Source of the DNA: Streptomyces sp. CB02923
Lineage (GTDB): Bacteria > Actinomycetota > Actinomycetes > Streptomycetales > Streptomycetaceae
NCBI RefSeq assembly: GCF_001905005.1
Contig: NZ_LWKZ01000029.1
Location: 1-64,000, forward strand
Direction: 5' to 3'
DNA length: 64,000 nt
This document shows positions 1 to 8,200 of the stretch, in pieces. The notes below the pieces were generated by a model. It was not told the origin of the DNA and searched no databases. It saw only the letters and a program-made list of their open reading frames with translations. The position numbers and the translations under genes were made by a program. Position 1 is the first letter of the stretch; every line of letters begins with the position of its first letter.

Positions 1-370
1 GTGAACCCAGATACCCGGCTGCTCTGCGGGGATGGCCCCCTACGCACCCCCTCACGTTGTTTGGCGACTGCGGCCAGCTGGGGGGAGTTTTTCGATCACC
101 CCCGTGCCCGCCCACCGCGTGGTGAGGCTCACGGGGTGGAGGCGGGAGGCGGCCATGGCGTCACCCGGCGGCAGGTGCGCACCCACGGCGTGCTGACCCA
201 GCCGCCACGCTCCGCGCGGCGGGCCCAGTCCACCGCGCGCAGCGCGGTGGACGCTGCCCCTGCGCTGCGCGCAGGGGTATTGCAACCACGATGGCGGGAG
301 AGCCGCAATCCGGCCGGGCTCGGGTCCACGCAGGGGTCTCCCCGCAGAGCAGCCGGGTATCTGGGTTCAC
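1..370. mobile_element. Short element bounded by perfect 32-bp inverted repeats (MITE-like)
   Basis: Bases 1-32 are repeated exactly, in inverted orientation, at 339-370; the match breaks off abruptly inside both ends. The 306 bp between them carry two adjacent hairpins and no convincing gene. Perfect terminal repeats around a few hundred non-coding bases are typical of non-autonomous transposable elements (MITEs). The window starts at the first base of the left repeat, so the true left end and any target duplication cannot be seen. A long inverted duplication unrelated to transposition is the alternative. Confidence 0.5.
228..277. repeat. Two adjacent hairpins inside the inverted-repeat element
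   Basis: 228-252 folds as GTCCACCGCG / CGCGGTGGAC around a 5-nt loop. 257-277 folds as CCCCTGCGC / GCGCAGGGG around 3 nt. They lie 4 nt apart in the middle of the 1-370 element. Neither is followed by a T-run, so a terminator role is not evident. They may be structural parts of the element. Confidence 0.5.
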
Positions 371-519
371 TATGTAGTCACCGTTGACGTACACGGTGTC
401 GAGGAGAGGCCCCTGCGTGGGCCCGAGCCCCCCACCACCGGACCCCAAGCGCACAACGCCCACCCCCACCGGGCAAGCCGCGACAGCGAGAAAATGGGCC
501 GAACCGCAACAATGGCCCC
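371..519. other. Leader region upstream of the two-component operon
   Basis: This 149-bp stretch separates the inverted-repeat element from the response-regulator gene. On the minus strand it has an open frame that runs into the element, but it resembles no family I know and has no ribosome binding site. I see no clear -35/-10 pair. It should contain the promoter of the downstream operon. Confidence 0.3.
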
Positions 520-1200
520 ATGCACATACTGGTCGTGGAGGACGAAGAAGGCCTGGCCGACTCCTTGCGGCGGGGGCTTGCCGCCGAGGGGCACTGGGTG
601 GATGTCGCGCGGGACGGCCACCGGGGGCTGGAGCTGGCGCTGACCGGCTCGTATGACGCGATCGTGCTGGACGTGATGCTGCCGGGGCCCAGCGGGTACG
701 AGATCTGCGGGCGGCTGCGGCGGGGGGACGACTGGACGCCTGTGCTGATGCTGACCGCCAAGGACGGCGAGTACGACGTGGCCGAAGGGCTGGACGCGGG
801 CGCGGACGACTACCTGACCAAGCCGTTCTCGTTCGTCGTGCTGCTCGCCCGGTTGCGTGCGCTCACCCGGCGCGGCCGGGCTGCCGAGCGTCCGCGCACC
901 TTGCAGAGCGGTGACCTCACGCTGGATGCCGATGCCCGGCGTTGTCGTCGCGGCGACGCCGACATCGAGCTGACCGCCCGCGAACTGGGCGTGCTGCGCT
1001 GTCTCATGGCGGGCGAGGGCCAGGCGGTCGCCAAGCGGGACATCCTCGACGAGGTCTGGGACTCGCCGGCCGACGTGGACCCCAACATCGTCGAGGTGTA
1101 CGTCTCGTCGCTCCGCAAGAAGGTCGACGTGCCGTTCGGCCGCCATTCGATCCGTACCGTGCACGGCACGGGCTACCGGATGGCGCCCGATGACGGCTGA
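520..1200 (+). CDS. OmpR/PhoB-family response regulator
   Basis: Cytoplasmic DNA-binding response regulator of 226 aa, the normal size for the OmpR class. The N-terminal receiver domain (about 1-115) has the acidic pocket E7/D8, phospho-acceptor D51 in IVLDVMLP, T79 and K100 in DDYLTK. The C-terminal winged helix (about 125-222) has the usual ELTARELGVLRCL and SLRKKV signatures and ends in the conserved HGTGYRM. Its stop overlaps the start of the histidine kinase gene by 11 nt, so the two form an operon and a cognate pair. Target genes cannot be read from the sequence, but the LCP gene downstream has direct repeats in front of it that fit an OmpR-type operator. Confidence 0.95.
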   Translation: MHILVVEDEEGLADSLRRGLAAEGHWVDVARDGHRGLELALTGSYDAIVLDVMLPGPSGYEICGRLRRGDDWTPVLMLTAKDGEYDVAEGLDAGADDYLTKPFSFVVLLARLRALTRRGRAAERPRTLQSGDLTLDADARRCRRGDADIELTARELGVLRCLMAGEGQAVAKRDILDEVWDSPADVDPNIVEVYVSSLRKKVDVPFGRHSIRTVHGTGYRMAPDDG

Positions 1201-2731
1201 GCACCGGCCGCCGGTGCCGGACAGGGGCGGGAGCGGCCGGGTGCGGGCCGGCCGGTTCCGGACGCGGCCCGCGTCCATGCGCGGCCGTACCGCCGCGGCG
1301 GCCGCCCTGGCCATGGGCCTCGTGCTGGCTGTCGGCGGCGGCTGGCTCTACGTGCTGCTGCGCGCCAACCTGCTGGACAACACGACCAGCCGTACCGAAG
1401 TCGCCGCCCGCAAGGTCGCCGCGCAGGCGGACACCGGCGCGCTCCCGGCGGTGCTGTCCTCGCCCGCCGACGGCGTCGACCTGGTGCTGGCTCTGGACGC
1501 GACGGGCCGGGTCGTCGCCACGAGCCTGCGGACCGCCGACCCGCTCGCGGCCGAGTTGCGGGGCTTCCGTCCGAAGCCGGGCCAGGACTCCGCCGACCGC
1601 GTCATCAGCGGTTCCCCCGCCGCGGCGGCGGGCGGTGTCCGCGCGGACGTGGTGGTGGTCCGCGCCACGCCGCCCGGCGGCGGCGGGCAGGAGCGGTACG
1701 TGTACGCCGTGACCGTGCTCTCGGACGTGGACGACGCGACCCACGCCATCGGCGTCGCCCTGCTCGCCAGCGCCCCGCCGCTGATCGCGCTGGCCGCCGC
1801 CATCGCCTGGGCGGTGACCGGGCTGGCGCTGCGGCCGGTCACCGCGATCAGGACGGAGCTGGCCGCCGTCAGCGAGAGCGAGCTGGACCGGCGGGTGCCG
1901 GATCCGGCGGGCGGTGACGAGATCGCGCTGATGGCCCGTACGGTCAACGCCACTCTGGACCGGCTGGAACAGGCCGTCACCCGGCAGCGCCAGTTCGTCG
2001 CGGACGCGTCCCACGAGCTGCGCAATCCGATCGCGGCGGTGCGCTCCCGGCTGGAGGTGGCGCTCGCGGACGGAGCCCGCGCGGGGAGCCACGGGCCCGT
2101 CGGCCCGGCCGCCGCCTCCGCCTCGCCCGCCCTCCACCACTCCGTACGCGCCGCTCTCCGCGACACCGAGCGCCTCCAGCGCATCGCCGCCGACCTGCTC
2201 CTCCTCGCCCGGCTCGACGCGCACGCCCCGCGCGCCGCGGAGCCGGTGGACCTGGCTCTGCTGGCGGCGGAGGAGGCCGCGCGACGTCCGGCGGGCGGCG
2301 GGGCGCGGCTGGTTGTCGAGGCCGGCGAGCCCGTTCCCGTACGGGGTGATCCGGCGCAGTTGGAGCGGCTGCTGACCAACCTGGTCGACAACGCCCTGCG
2401 GTATGCGGCCTCCGAGGTCCGTGTCACCGCGCGGGCCGAGGAGGGCGAGGGCGGCGCGGTCGCCGTACTGGACGTTACGGACGACGGTCCGGGTATTCCG
2501 GAGGCCGCCCGGGAGCAGGTTTTCGAACGGTTCGCCCGGCTCGACGCCGCGCGTGACCGCGAGACCGGCGGTACGGGGCTGGGCCTGGCCATCGCCCGGG
2601 GTATCGCCCGCGCGCACGGCGGCGGCCTGACCGTCCGGGGCCGGGAGGACGGGCGGTCCGGCGCGCGCTTCGTGGCCGTTCTGCCCGTACACGCCAAGAC
2701 TCCGCACGGCCACCGTCCCGGCCGCTCCTGA
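1190..2731 (+). CDS. Membrane sensor histidine kinase
   Basis: 513-aa sensor kinase partner of the overlapping response regulator. Transmembrane segments lie near 35-57 and 188-212 and flank an extracytoplasmic sensor region of about 130 aa. A HAMP linker follows (about 213-265). The HisKA box is ASHELRNP, with H275 as phosphorylation site. The HATPase domain has the N box NLVDNALRYA, the G1 box DDGPGIP, the F box and the G2 box GGTGLGLAIA. An Ala/Pro/Gly-rich insertion sits just after the H box (about 293-312). The sensed signal is unknown; the neighbouring cell-envelope genes suggest wall stress, which is inference. Confidence 0.95.
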   Translation: MTAEHRPPVPDRGGSGRVRAGRFRTRPASMRGRTAAAAALAMGLVLAVGGGWLYVLLRANLLDNTTSRTEVAARKVAAQADTGALPAVLSSPADGVDLVLALDATGRVVATSLRTADPLAAELRGFRPKPGQDSADRVISGSPAAAAGGVRADVVVVRATPPGGGGQERYVYAVTVLSDVDDATHAIGVALLASAPPLIALAAAIAWAVTGLALRPVTAIRTELAAVSESELDRRVPDPAGGDEIALMARTVNATLDRLEQAVTRQRQFVADASHELRNPIAAVRSRLEVALADGARAGSHGPVGPAAASASPALHHSVRAALRDTERLQRIAADLLLLARLDAHAPRAAEPVDLALLAAEEAARRPAGGGARLVVEAGEPVPVRGDPAQLERLLTNLVDNALRYAASEVRVTARAEEGEGGAVAVLDVTDDGPGIPEAAREQVFERFARLDAARDRETGGTGLGLAIARGIARAHGGGLTVRGREDGRSGARFVAVLPVHAKTPHGHRPGRS

Positions 2732-2733
2732 AT

Positions 2734-2763
2734 CTTCCTTCAGAACCTTCAGACTTCCTTCAG
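2734..2763 (+). promoter_or_regulatory. Direct repeats CTTCCTTCAG, probable OmpR-type operator before the LCP gene
   Basis: CTTCCTTCAG occurs at 2734-2743 and again at 2754-2763, exactly 20 nt apart, with a third CCTTCAG at 2746-2752 between them. OmpR-family regulators bind tandem direct repeats spaced about one helical turn. The site lies between the kinase stop (2731) and the LCP start (2787), so regulation by the adjacent two-component system is the simplest reading. It is not proven. Confidence 0.45.
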
Positions 2764-2786
2764 CGCCGCCCGGCCAGCCTGTCCGG

Positions 2787-4085
2787 ATGAAGCACCGTCG
2801 CAGGCTCACCACTCCGGACGCGGTCCGCCCGCAACGGCGCCGGTCGCGGCGCGGGCGCAGGTCCCGGCGCAGTGTTCTGCTGCGCAGGCTGGCCCTGTGC
2901 GTCGCCGTGCTCCTGCTGTGCACCGCGGGGGCGGGCTGGTACTTCTACCGGGATCTCGCCGCGAAGATCGGCTCGTCGCGGGCGCTCGGCGACGGGGCGC
3001 CGAGATCGTCCGGCGGGGCGGCCAACATCCTGCTGATGGGGCTGGACAGCCGCAAGGACCAGAACGGCGACGACCTGCCGAAGGACGTGCTGGAGAAGCT
3101 GCACGCGGGCGCCTCGTCCGACATCGGCGGCTACAACACCAACACGCTGATCCTGCTGCACGTGCCCGCCGACGGCGGCCGCGCCACCGCGTTCTCGATC
3201 CCGCGCGACGACCTGGTGGACATCCCGGGCCACGGCAAAGACAAGATCAAGAAGGCGTACGGGCTGGCCAAGGCCGAGACCGAGGACCGGCTCGCGCGGC
3301 AGGGCGTCACCGGCCACGACCGGCTGGAGCACGAGGGGCGGGAGGCGGGCCGCCGGGCGCAGATCGAGACGGTACGGAACTTCCTCGGCGTGCCGGTCGA
3401 CCACTTCGCCGAGGTGAACCTGGCGGGCTTCCTGCACATCGCGGACGCGCTCGACGGCGTACCGGTGTGTCTGAAACACGCCGTCAAGGACCGGTATTCG
3501 GGCGCCGATTTCCCGGCCGGGCGGCAGACGCTCGACGGGCCGCAGTCGCTGGCCTTCGTACGGCAGCGGCACGGCCTGCCCGCGGGCGACCTGGACCGTA
3601 CGCGCCGCCAGCAGGCGTTCCTCGCGTCCGCCACGCACAAGCTGAACTCGGCCGGAACGTTCACCGACCCGCTGCGGCTGCTGAGGCTGATGGACGTCGC
3701 CAAGCAGGACCTGGTGACCGACGAGGGCTGGGACCTGCTGTCGTTCATCAAGCAGGCCAAGAACCTTTCGGGCGGGAATGTACGATTCAGTACGCTGCCC
3801 GTGGAGGGGTTCGCCAAGCATCGCGGCGAGGATGTGAACCGGGTGGATCCGGACAAGATACGGCGGCTGGTGGCCCGGCAGATCGGGCCTGGAGCCGACC
3901 GCTCCGGCGCTCCCACCAGCACCGACGCCCCCGGAGACGGACCTGACACACCTCATTCACCTGCGGGAACCCTGCAACCTCCGCCCTCGTCTTCCTCATC
4001 GACGGTGGAGTCCGGTTCCGGGGCGGGAAGTTCCGGGCAGACGGCTCACATGATTGATGGCGGAGGCATCCCGTGCGTGGACTGA
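2787..4085 (+). CDS. LytR-CpsA-Psr (LCP) family cell-wall glycopolymer ligase
   Basis: 432-aa membrane-anchored protein. An Arg-rich cytoplasmic N-terminus precedes one transmembrane helix (about 33-52). The extracytoplasmic LCP domain follows (about 75-290), with hallmarks NILLMGLDSR, NTLILLHV, SIPRDDLVDIPG, and the later FVRQRHG and DLDRTRRQQ, whose Arg/Asp residues bind the pyrophosphate lipid. LCP enzymes transfer teichoic-acid-like or other glycopolymers from lipid carriers to peptidoglycan. The C-terminus is a Ser/Pro-rich tail ending IDGGGIPCVD. It follows a two-component system and overlaps the FtsW/RodA gene by 13 nt, suggesting a shared cell-wall role. Confidence 0.9.
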   Translation: MKHRRRLTTPDAVRPQRRRSRRGRRSRRSVLLRRLALCVAVLLLCTAGAGWYFYRDLAAKIGSSRALGDGAPRSSGGAANILLMGLDSRKDQNGDDLPKDVLEKLHAGASSDIGGYNTNTLILLHVPADGGRATAFSIPRDDLVDIPGHGKDKIKKAYGLAKAETEDRLARQGVTGHDRLEHEGREAGRRAQIETVRNFLGVPVDHFAEVNLAGFLHIADALDGVPVCLKHAVKDRYSGADFPAGRQTLDGPQSLAFVRQRHGLPAGDLDRTRRQQAFLASATHKLNSAGTFTDPLRLLRLMDVAKQDLVTDEGWDLLSFIKQAKNLSGGNVRFSTLPVEGFAKHRGEDVNRVDPDKIRRLVARQIGPGADRSGAPTSTDAPGDGPDTPHSPAGTLQPPPSSSSSTVESGSGAGSSGQTAHMIDGGGIPCVD

Positions 4086-5665
4086 CGAGCTCGCTGCGGC
4101 CCCCAGAGGGGCCGGAGAGCGATGCCGAGCGCACGATGACGTTCGCCGCCCTCTCCCAGGCCCCGAACCGGCGGCGTACGGAGATGTGGCTGCTCGGCTT
4201 CACCCTGCTCATCACGGTCTTCGGCTACTCGTACACCGGCCTGTCGATGACCGGCCGGCTGCCCGACGGGCTGCCGGGTTTCGCCGCCGCCATGTTCTTC
4301 ATGTCGCTCGTCCCGCACCTGGTGGTCCGCCGCTTCGCGCCGCGCGCCGACCCGCTGATCCTGCCGCTCGCCACGCTGCTGTCCGGCATCGGCCTGGTGC
4401 TGCTGAACCGCCTCGACATCACGTACGTGGCCAAGCCCAGCCTGCACATGGCCCCGGCGGCCGGCGGGCAGCTGGTGTGGACGGTGATCGGCGTAGCGGT
4501 CTGCACGGCCACGCTGATGCTGCTGCGCGACCACCGTTTCCTCCAGCGCTACATCTACCTGACGATGGCCGTCGCGCTGGTGCTGCTGATGGCCCCGGCG
4601 TTCTTCCCCGGTGACACGTACGGCGCGAAGCGCTGGATATTCGTGGGGCCGCTGTCGCTGCAGCCCGGCGAGTTCGTGAAGATAATGATCGCGGTCTTCT
4701 TCGCGGGCTATCTCACCCTGAACCGCGACGCGCTCGCCCTCTCCGGGCGCCGCGTCATGGGCGTCCAGCTGCCGCCCGGCCGCCAGCTCGGACCGATCTT
4801 CACCATCTGGATCATCAGCCTCCTGGTGCTGGTCTTCGAACGCGACCTCGGTACGTCGCTGATCTTCTTCGGCCTCTTCGTGATCACGCTCTACCTGGCC
4901 ACCGAACGCACCAGCTGGGTGCTGTGCGGCCTGGCCATGGCCGTGATCGGCGCCGCCGTCGTCGGCACGACCGAGCCACACGTCAAGGGCCGGGTCGTGG
5001 CCTGGCTGCACCCGATGGACATCTTCCTGCCCCAGCAGCAGCGGCCGCCGGGCCTGATCTCCGAGCAGGCCGCCCAGGCGCTGTTCAGCTTCGGCAGCGG
5101 CGGCATCAGCGGTACCGGCCTGGGCCAGGGCCACCCCGAACTGATCGGCTTCGCGGGCAACAGCGACTTCATCCTCACCACCGTCGGCGAGGAACTGGGC
5201 CTGTCCGGCGTGATGGTCGTCCTGCTCCTGTACGTGCTGCTCGCCCAGCGCGGCCTGCGCGTCGGCCTCACCGCCCGCGACCCCTTCGGCAAACTGCTGG
5301 CGGTCGGCCTGGCCAGCGCGCTGCTGCTCCAGGTCTTCGTCGTCGCAGGCGGCGTCACCGGGCTGATACCCCTCACCGGCAAGGCGCTGCCGTTCCTGGC
5401 CAAGGGCGGCTCCTCGCTCGTCGCGAACTGGGTGATGGTCGCGCTGCTCGTCCGGATCAGCGACAGCGCGCAGCGCCGCCGGGAGCCGGTAGGAGCACCG
5501 GGCGGGCGCGGCGGACGGCGCGGGCGCCGCGCCCGCGCCGCGACGGACCTGGACGCGACACAGGCCACGCCCCGCGTGGCTGCGGCGCTGCCCGCCCCCG
5601 CCACACCGCAGCCGGGCGGCCGCCCCACGGGCCACGGGCGCCGCGCCCGCCGTACGCGGGGATAG
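4073..5665 (+). CDS. FtsW/RodA/SpoVE-family peptidoglycan glycosyltransferase
   Basis: 530-aa polytopic SEDS protein with about ten hydrophobic segments between residues 40 and 465. Family signatures are ERDLGTSLIFF, which carries the catalytic Asp, and GFAGNSDFILTTVGEELG near the C-terminal third. SEDS proteins polymerise lipid II into glycan strands, usually with a class B PBP; none is encoded here. The GTG at 4073 has GGAGG 8 nt upstream and overlaps the LCP stop by 13 nt, which favours it over the ATG at 4136. The basic cytoplasmic C-terminal tail is Ala/Pro/Arg-rich. Which partner and process (division, elongation or sporulation) it serves is unclear. Confidence 0.9.
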   Translation: MRGLTSSLRPPEGPESDAERTMTFAALSQAPNRRRTEMWLLGFTLLITVFGYSYTGLSMTGRLPDGLPGFAAAMFFMSLVPHLVVRRFAPRADPLILPLATLLSGIGLVLLNRLDITYVAKPSLHMAPAAGGQLVWTVIGVAVCTATLMLLRDHRFLQRYIYLTMAVALVLLMAPAFFPGDTYGAKRWIFVGPLSLQPGEFVKIMIAVFFAGYLTLNRDALALSGRRVMGVQLPPGRQLGPIFTIWIISLLVLVFERDLGTSLIFFGLFVITLYLATERTSWVLCGLAMAVIGAAVVGTTEPHVKGRVVAWLHPMDIFLPQQQRPPGLISEQAAQALFSFGSGGISGTGLGQGHPELIGFAGNSDFILTTVGEELGLSGVMVVLLLYVLLAQRGLRVGLTARDPFGKLLAVGLASALLLQVFVVAGGVTGLIPLTGKALPFLAKGGSSLVANWVMVALLVRISDSAQRRREPVGAPGGRGGRRGRRARAATDLDATQATPRVAAALPAPATPQPGGRPTGHGRRARRTRG

Positions 5666-5770
5666 CGGCGGCCCCTGCCGCCGCCGGAGGCTGCACAGCA
5701 CCCGCACCCGCCCTCGCAGGTCCCTCCCCCGCACGGCCCCGCCGCTCCCGTACGCGCGCGCTGGCCCACA

Positions 5771-6976
5771 ATGGACCGGGTGAACCAGGCGAACGACCTC
5801 GACTCCTTCTCCGCGCTGCACACGCCCGAAGGGCAGGCGCTGCTGGCCGAACTGCGCGACCACGACCCCGCCGACGAACTGGCGACCGCGACCAGGCTGC
5901 GGCGCGACCATCCGGCGCCGCTGGTCTCCGCCGCGCTGGGCCAGGCGCGGCTGCGCCAGCGCGCCGCGGCCAAGTTCGGGGCGGACGCCGCGCGGATGTA
6001 CTTCACGCCCAACGGCGTCGAGCAGTCCACCCGCAGCACGGTCGCCGCCCACCGGGCGGCCCGCCTCGCCGCCCTCGGCGTCCGCTCGCTCGCCGACCTG
6101 TGCTCCGGCATCGGCGGTGACGCCATCGCCCTGGCCCGCGCCGGCATCCACGTCCTGGCCGTCGACCGCGACCCGCTGGCCTGCGCGGCGGCCCGCGCCA
6201 ACGCGGAGGCGCTGGGGCTGGCCGACCGCATCGAGGTGCGCTGCGCCGACGTCACCGAGGTGGACACCTCGGCGTACGACGCGGTGTTCGTCGACCCGGC
6301 GCGGCGGGGCGGCCGGGGCGGGCGCGGCGGCCGGATCTTCGACCCCGAGGCGTACTCGCCGCCGCTGTCCTGGGCCGTGCAGGCCGCCCGTACGGCGCCG
6401 CACGCGGCCCTCAAGATCGCGCCGGGCATCCCGCACGAGATCGTCCCGGACGAGGCCGAAGCGGAGTGGATCTCCGACGGCGGGGACGTGAAGGAGGCGG
6501 TCCTGTGGTTCGGCACCGCGCCCGGCGCGCGCCGCGCCACCCTGCTCCCGGCCGGTGACTCCCTCCTGGACACCGGCCTGCCCGACCCCGAGCCCGGCCC
6601 GGTCGGCCGCTGGCTGTACGAACCGGACGGCGCCGTCATCCGCGCGCACATGGTCGCGGAGGTCGCCCAGCGGGTGGACGGCCGCCTGATCGACCCGACC
6701 ATCGCCTACGTCACGGCGGACGAGCACCGTCCGACCCCGTACGCCACCGCGTACGAGATCACCGACACGCTGCCGTTCAACGTCAAGAAGCTCAGGGCAC
6801 TGCTGCGCGAACGCGGCATCGGCGTCGCCGTGATCAAGAAGCGCGGTTCCGCCGTCGAACCCGACGAGCTGCGCAAGAAACTGAAGCTCTCCGGCCCGGA
6901 CTCCTGCGTCGTCTTCCTGACCCGGGTGGCGGGCGCCCCCACGATGCTCCTCGGCCGGGAAGCCCCCACGGCCTGA
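5771..6976 (+). CDS. Class I SAM-dependent methyltransferase with THUMP-like C-terminal domain
   Basis: 401-aa soluble protein. The Rossmann motif I is DLCSGIGGDAIALA (about 113-126), with acidic motif VDRD after the second strand and the catalytic-type loop VFVDPARRGG. The C-terminal part (from about 300) matches the THUMP-like domain found in actinobacterial relatives of RNA methyltransferases, with ITDTLPFNVKKL and VIKKRGSAVEPDELRKKL. The substrate is probably RNA but is not known. It lies 105 nt after the FtsW/RodA gene and may have its own promoter. A GTG three codons into the frame is an alternative start. Confidence 0.8.
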   Translation: MDRVNQANDLDSFSALHTPEGQALLAELRDHDPADELATATRLRRDHPAPLVSAALGQARLRQRAAAKFGADAARMYFTPNGVEQSTRSTVAAHRAARLAALGVRSLADLCSGIGGDAIALARAGIHVLAVDRDPLACAAARANAEALGLADRIEVRCADVTEVDTSAYDAVFVDPARRGGRGGRGGRIFDPEAYSPPLSWAVQAARTAPHAALKIAPGIPHEIVPDEAEAEWISDGGDVKEAVLWFGTAPGARRATLLPAGDSLLDTGLPDPEPGPVGRWLYEPDGAVIRAHMVAEVAQRVDGRLIDPTIAYVTADEHRPTPYATAYEITDTLPFNVKKLRALLRERGIGVAVIKKRGSAVEPDELRKKLKLSGPDSCVVFLTRVAGAPTMLLGREAPTA

Positions 6977-7000
6977 CGCGGCGCCCCGCCACCGCGCCGC

Positions 7001-7366
7001 CTACGCCCGGTCCGTCAGCTCCTCCGCGAACACCTGCGACAGGGGCTGCGGGCCGACGTACTGCTGGCAGGTGCACTGCCCCGGCTCGTACCTGACCGGC
7101 TTCTTCTCCGCGTCCCAGGCCGTCGGAACCTGCGTCACCTCATGGCACCGGCCCTGCTTGTCGTGCTTGGCGAGATGGTGCGTACACCCGCAGACCGCCT
7201 CCGGCGGCCGCTGCGCCGCCTCCAGCTCCAGCCGCTCCCGCTGCGCACTCTCCAGCCGCTCCATCTTCCGCGCGTGCCGCGTACTCATCGCCTTCCGCCC
7301 GACATCGGCGACCTTGGCGAAACCCCCCGCCATGAAGAACGCGAACACCCACCAGAACCAGTTCAC
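7001..7366 (-). CDS. Conserved Cys-rich membrane-anchored protein of unknown function
   Basis: 121 aa. The N-terminus is a Trp/Phe-rich transmembrane helix starting VNWFWWVFAFFMAGG. A charged helix (about 28-52, probably coiled) follows, then a C-terminal region with the pattern CGCTHHLAKHD and later a Cys-x-Cys near QCTCQQYVG, which could bind metal. The GTG at 7366 has a strong GGAGGGGG site 8 nt upstream and leaves the hydrophobic segment at the very N-terminus; the longer frame from 7390 lacks this support. I recognise it as conserved in streptomycetes but know no function. Confidence 0.65.
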   Translation of the reverse strand: MNWFWWVFAFFMAGGFAKVADVGRKAMSTRHARKMERLESAQRERLELEAAQRPPEAVCGCTHHLAKHDKQGRCHEVTQVPTAWDAEKKPVRYEPGQCTCQQYVGPQPLSQVFAEELTDRA

Positions 7367-7452
7367 AGCCTGCCCCCTCCCCGTAAGCACATACGCCAGT
7401 CATGACCAGGGTATGACCTGCCGTCAGGGGGCGGGGGCGGCAGGGCGTTCCT

Positions 7453-7726
7453 TCAGAGGGCCGCGAACGGCGGAACGATGCGCGTGATCGCCACCAGCTT
7501 GCTCCTGGGAAGGGGGGAGGAAGAAGAAGAATCCGCCTGCCGCGTCCATACGGCGCATCCCACCGGGGCGAGGTCCGACGCCCATGTCGGAGATGTCCAC
7601 ACCCACATCGGCCAGTTCGACGAGTTGGCCGACCAGGTGCTCGACCTCGGCCACCACTTCGGCCGGCACGCCTCCGGCCACATGCCGGGAGTCGGGGACG
7701 TACTCCCACTTCCAGGGTTCCTTCAA
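7453..7726 (-). pseudogene. Frameshifted small toxin-like gene paired with a DUF6247-like protein
   Basis: The frame opens with TTG at 7726, overlapping the upstream stop as TTGA, and reads MKEPWKWEYVPDSR onward to a Phe-rich FFFFLPP. There the frame drifts into unrelated sequence ending at 7424. In the next frame the continuation KLVAITRIVPPFAAL ends at 7453, which looks like the proper end of a ParE/RelE-like protein. Restoring frame needs a one-base change near the G6 run at 7512-7517 and gives about 90 aa. It is either a broken gene or a homopolymer sequencing error. The toxin assignment rests on size, overlap and partner, not on a firm motif. Confidence 0.55.
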
Positions 7727-8085
7727 GACGCTTCCTGCGCCACGGCGGCATGGGCGGCTTCCAGGATGCTGCCGAGTTCGGCCGCCGCGCTCCGGGCCTC
7801 GTCAGCGTTGTCGGTGGCCACGGCCAGGTCCTCCAGTTCCCGGAACCTGGCAGCGATCTTGGGGTGACGCTGGATGTGTACGTAGGCGGCCCACTGGGTC
7901 GTGAAACGCCGCAGAGGCTGGAGGTCGGAGCCCTGCCGAGCCTGATCGGCGGCCCGGGAGAGCTCTTGGGCGAAGGCGGGCAGCGCAGCGGGGGCGATCT
8001 GCGCCACGGCATCGCGCAGCAGCGTGATCGACGCCGGAGGCTGCGGGATGAGGGGGCGCTCGGAGGCACTGGCGGTCATCGGTTC
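7723..8085 (-). CDS. DUF6247-like small protein, putative antitoxin partner
   Basis: About 120 aa beginning MTASASERPLIP if the ATG at about 8079 is used; a start two to four codons upstream is also possible. It is mostly helical, with features FAQELSRAADQA, RRFTTQWAAYVHIQRHP and an Ala-rich C-terminal helix. I recognise it as the DUF6247-type family common in streptomycetes. Its stop overlaps the TTG start of the next gene (TTGA), implying translational coupling. The pair layout is like type II toxin-antitoxin modules, with this acidic protein as antitoxin; that role is inferred. Confidence 0.6.
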   Translation of the reverse strand, partial: EPMTASASERPLIPQPPASITLLRDAVAQIAPAALPAFAQELSRAADQARQGSDLQPLRRFTTQWAAYVHIQRHPKIAARFRELEDLAVATDNADEARSAAAELGSILEAAHAAVAQEAS

Positions 8086-8200
8086 TCCCATGGGCGGGAT
8101 TCTGGGCCGTGGGCCCAGGGTAGCCAGCGGGAACCGGGACGCTTCATGCGAACGAGTGGCGCGGCTCGTGCCCGGGGCCGCCCCGCCTCCGGCCCGCCGT

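Noticed and set aside
1..387. Open frame running through the inverted-repeat element
   Set aside because: It is entered from the terminal repeat, has no binding site and reads low-complexity Arg/Ala.
161..469. Minus-strand frame with the stretch VYVNGDYIVNPDTRL crossing the right repeat
   Set aside because: The peptide looks protein-like for about 15 residues, but no family is recognised and half of it is the terminal repeat.
4046..6727. 893-codon minus-strand frame opposite the FtsW/RodA and methyltransferase genes
   Set aside because: Composition is Arg/Gly/Gln-rich noise; the plus-strand genes have clear family motifs.
7071..7487. Plus-strand frame opposite the Cys-rich membrane protein
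   Set aside because: No start signal and no motifs; the minus-strand gene has a strong binding site and a transmembrane helix.
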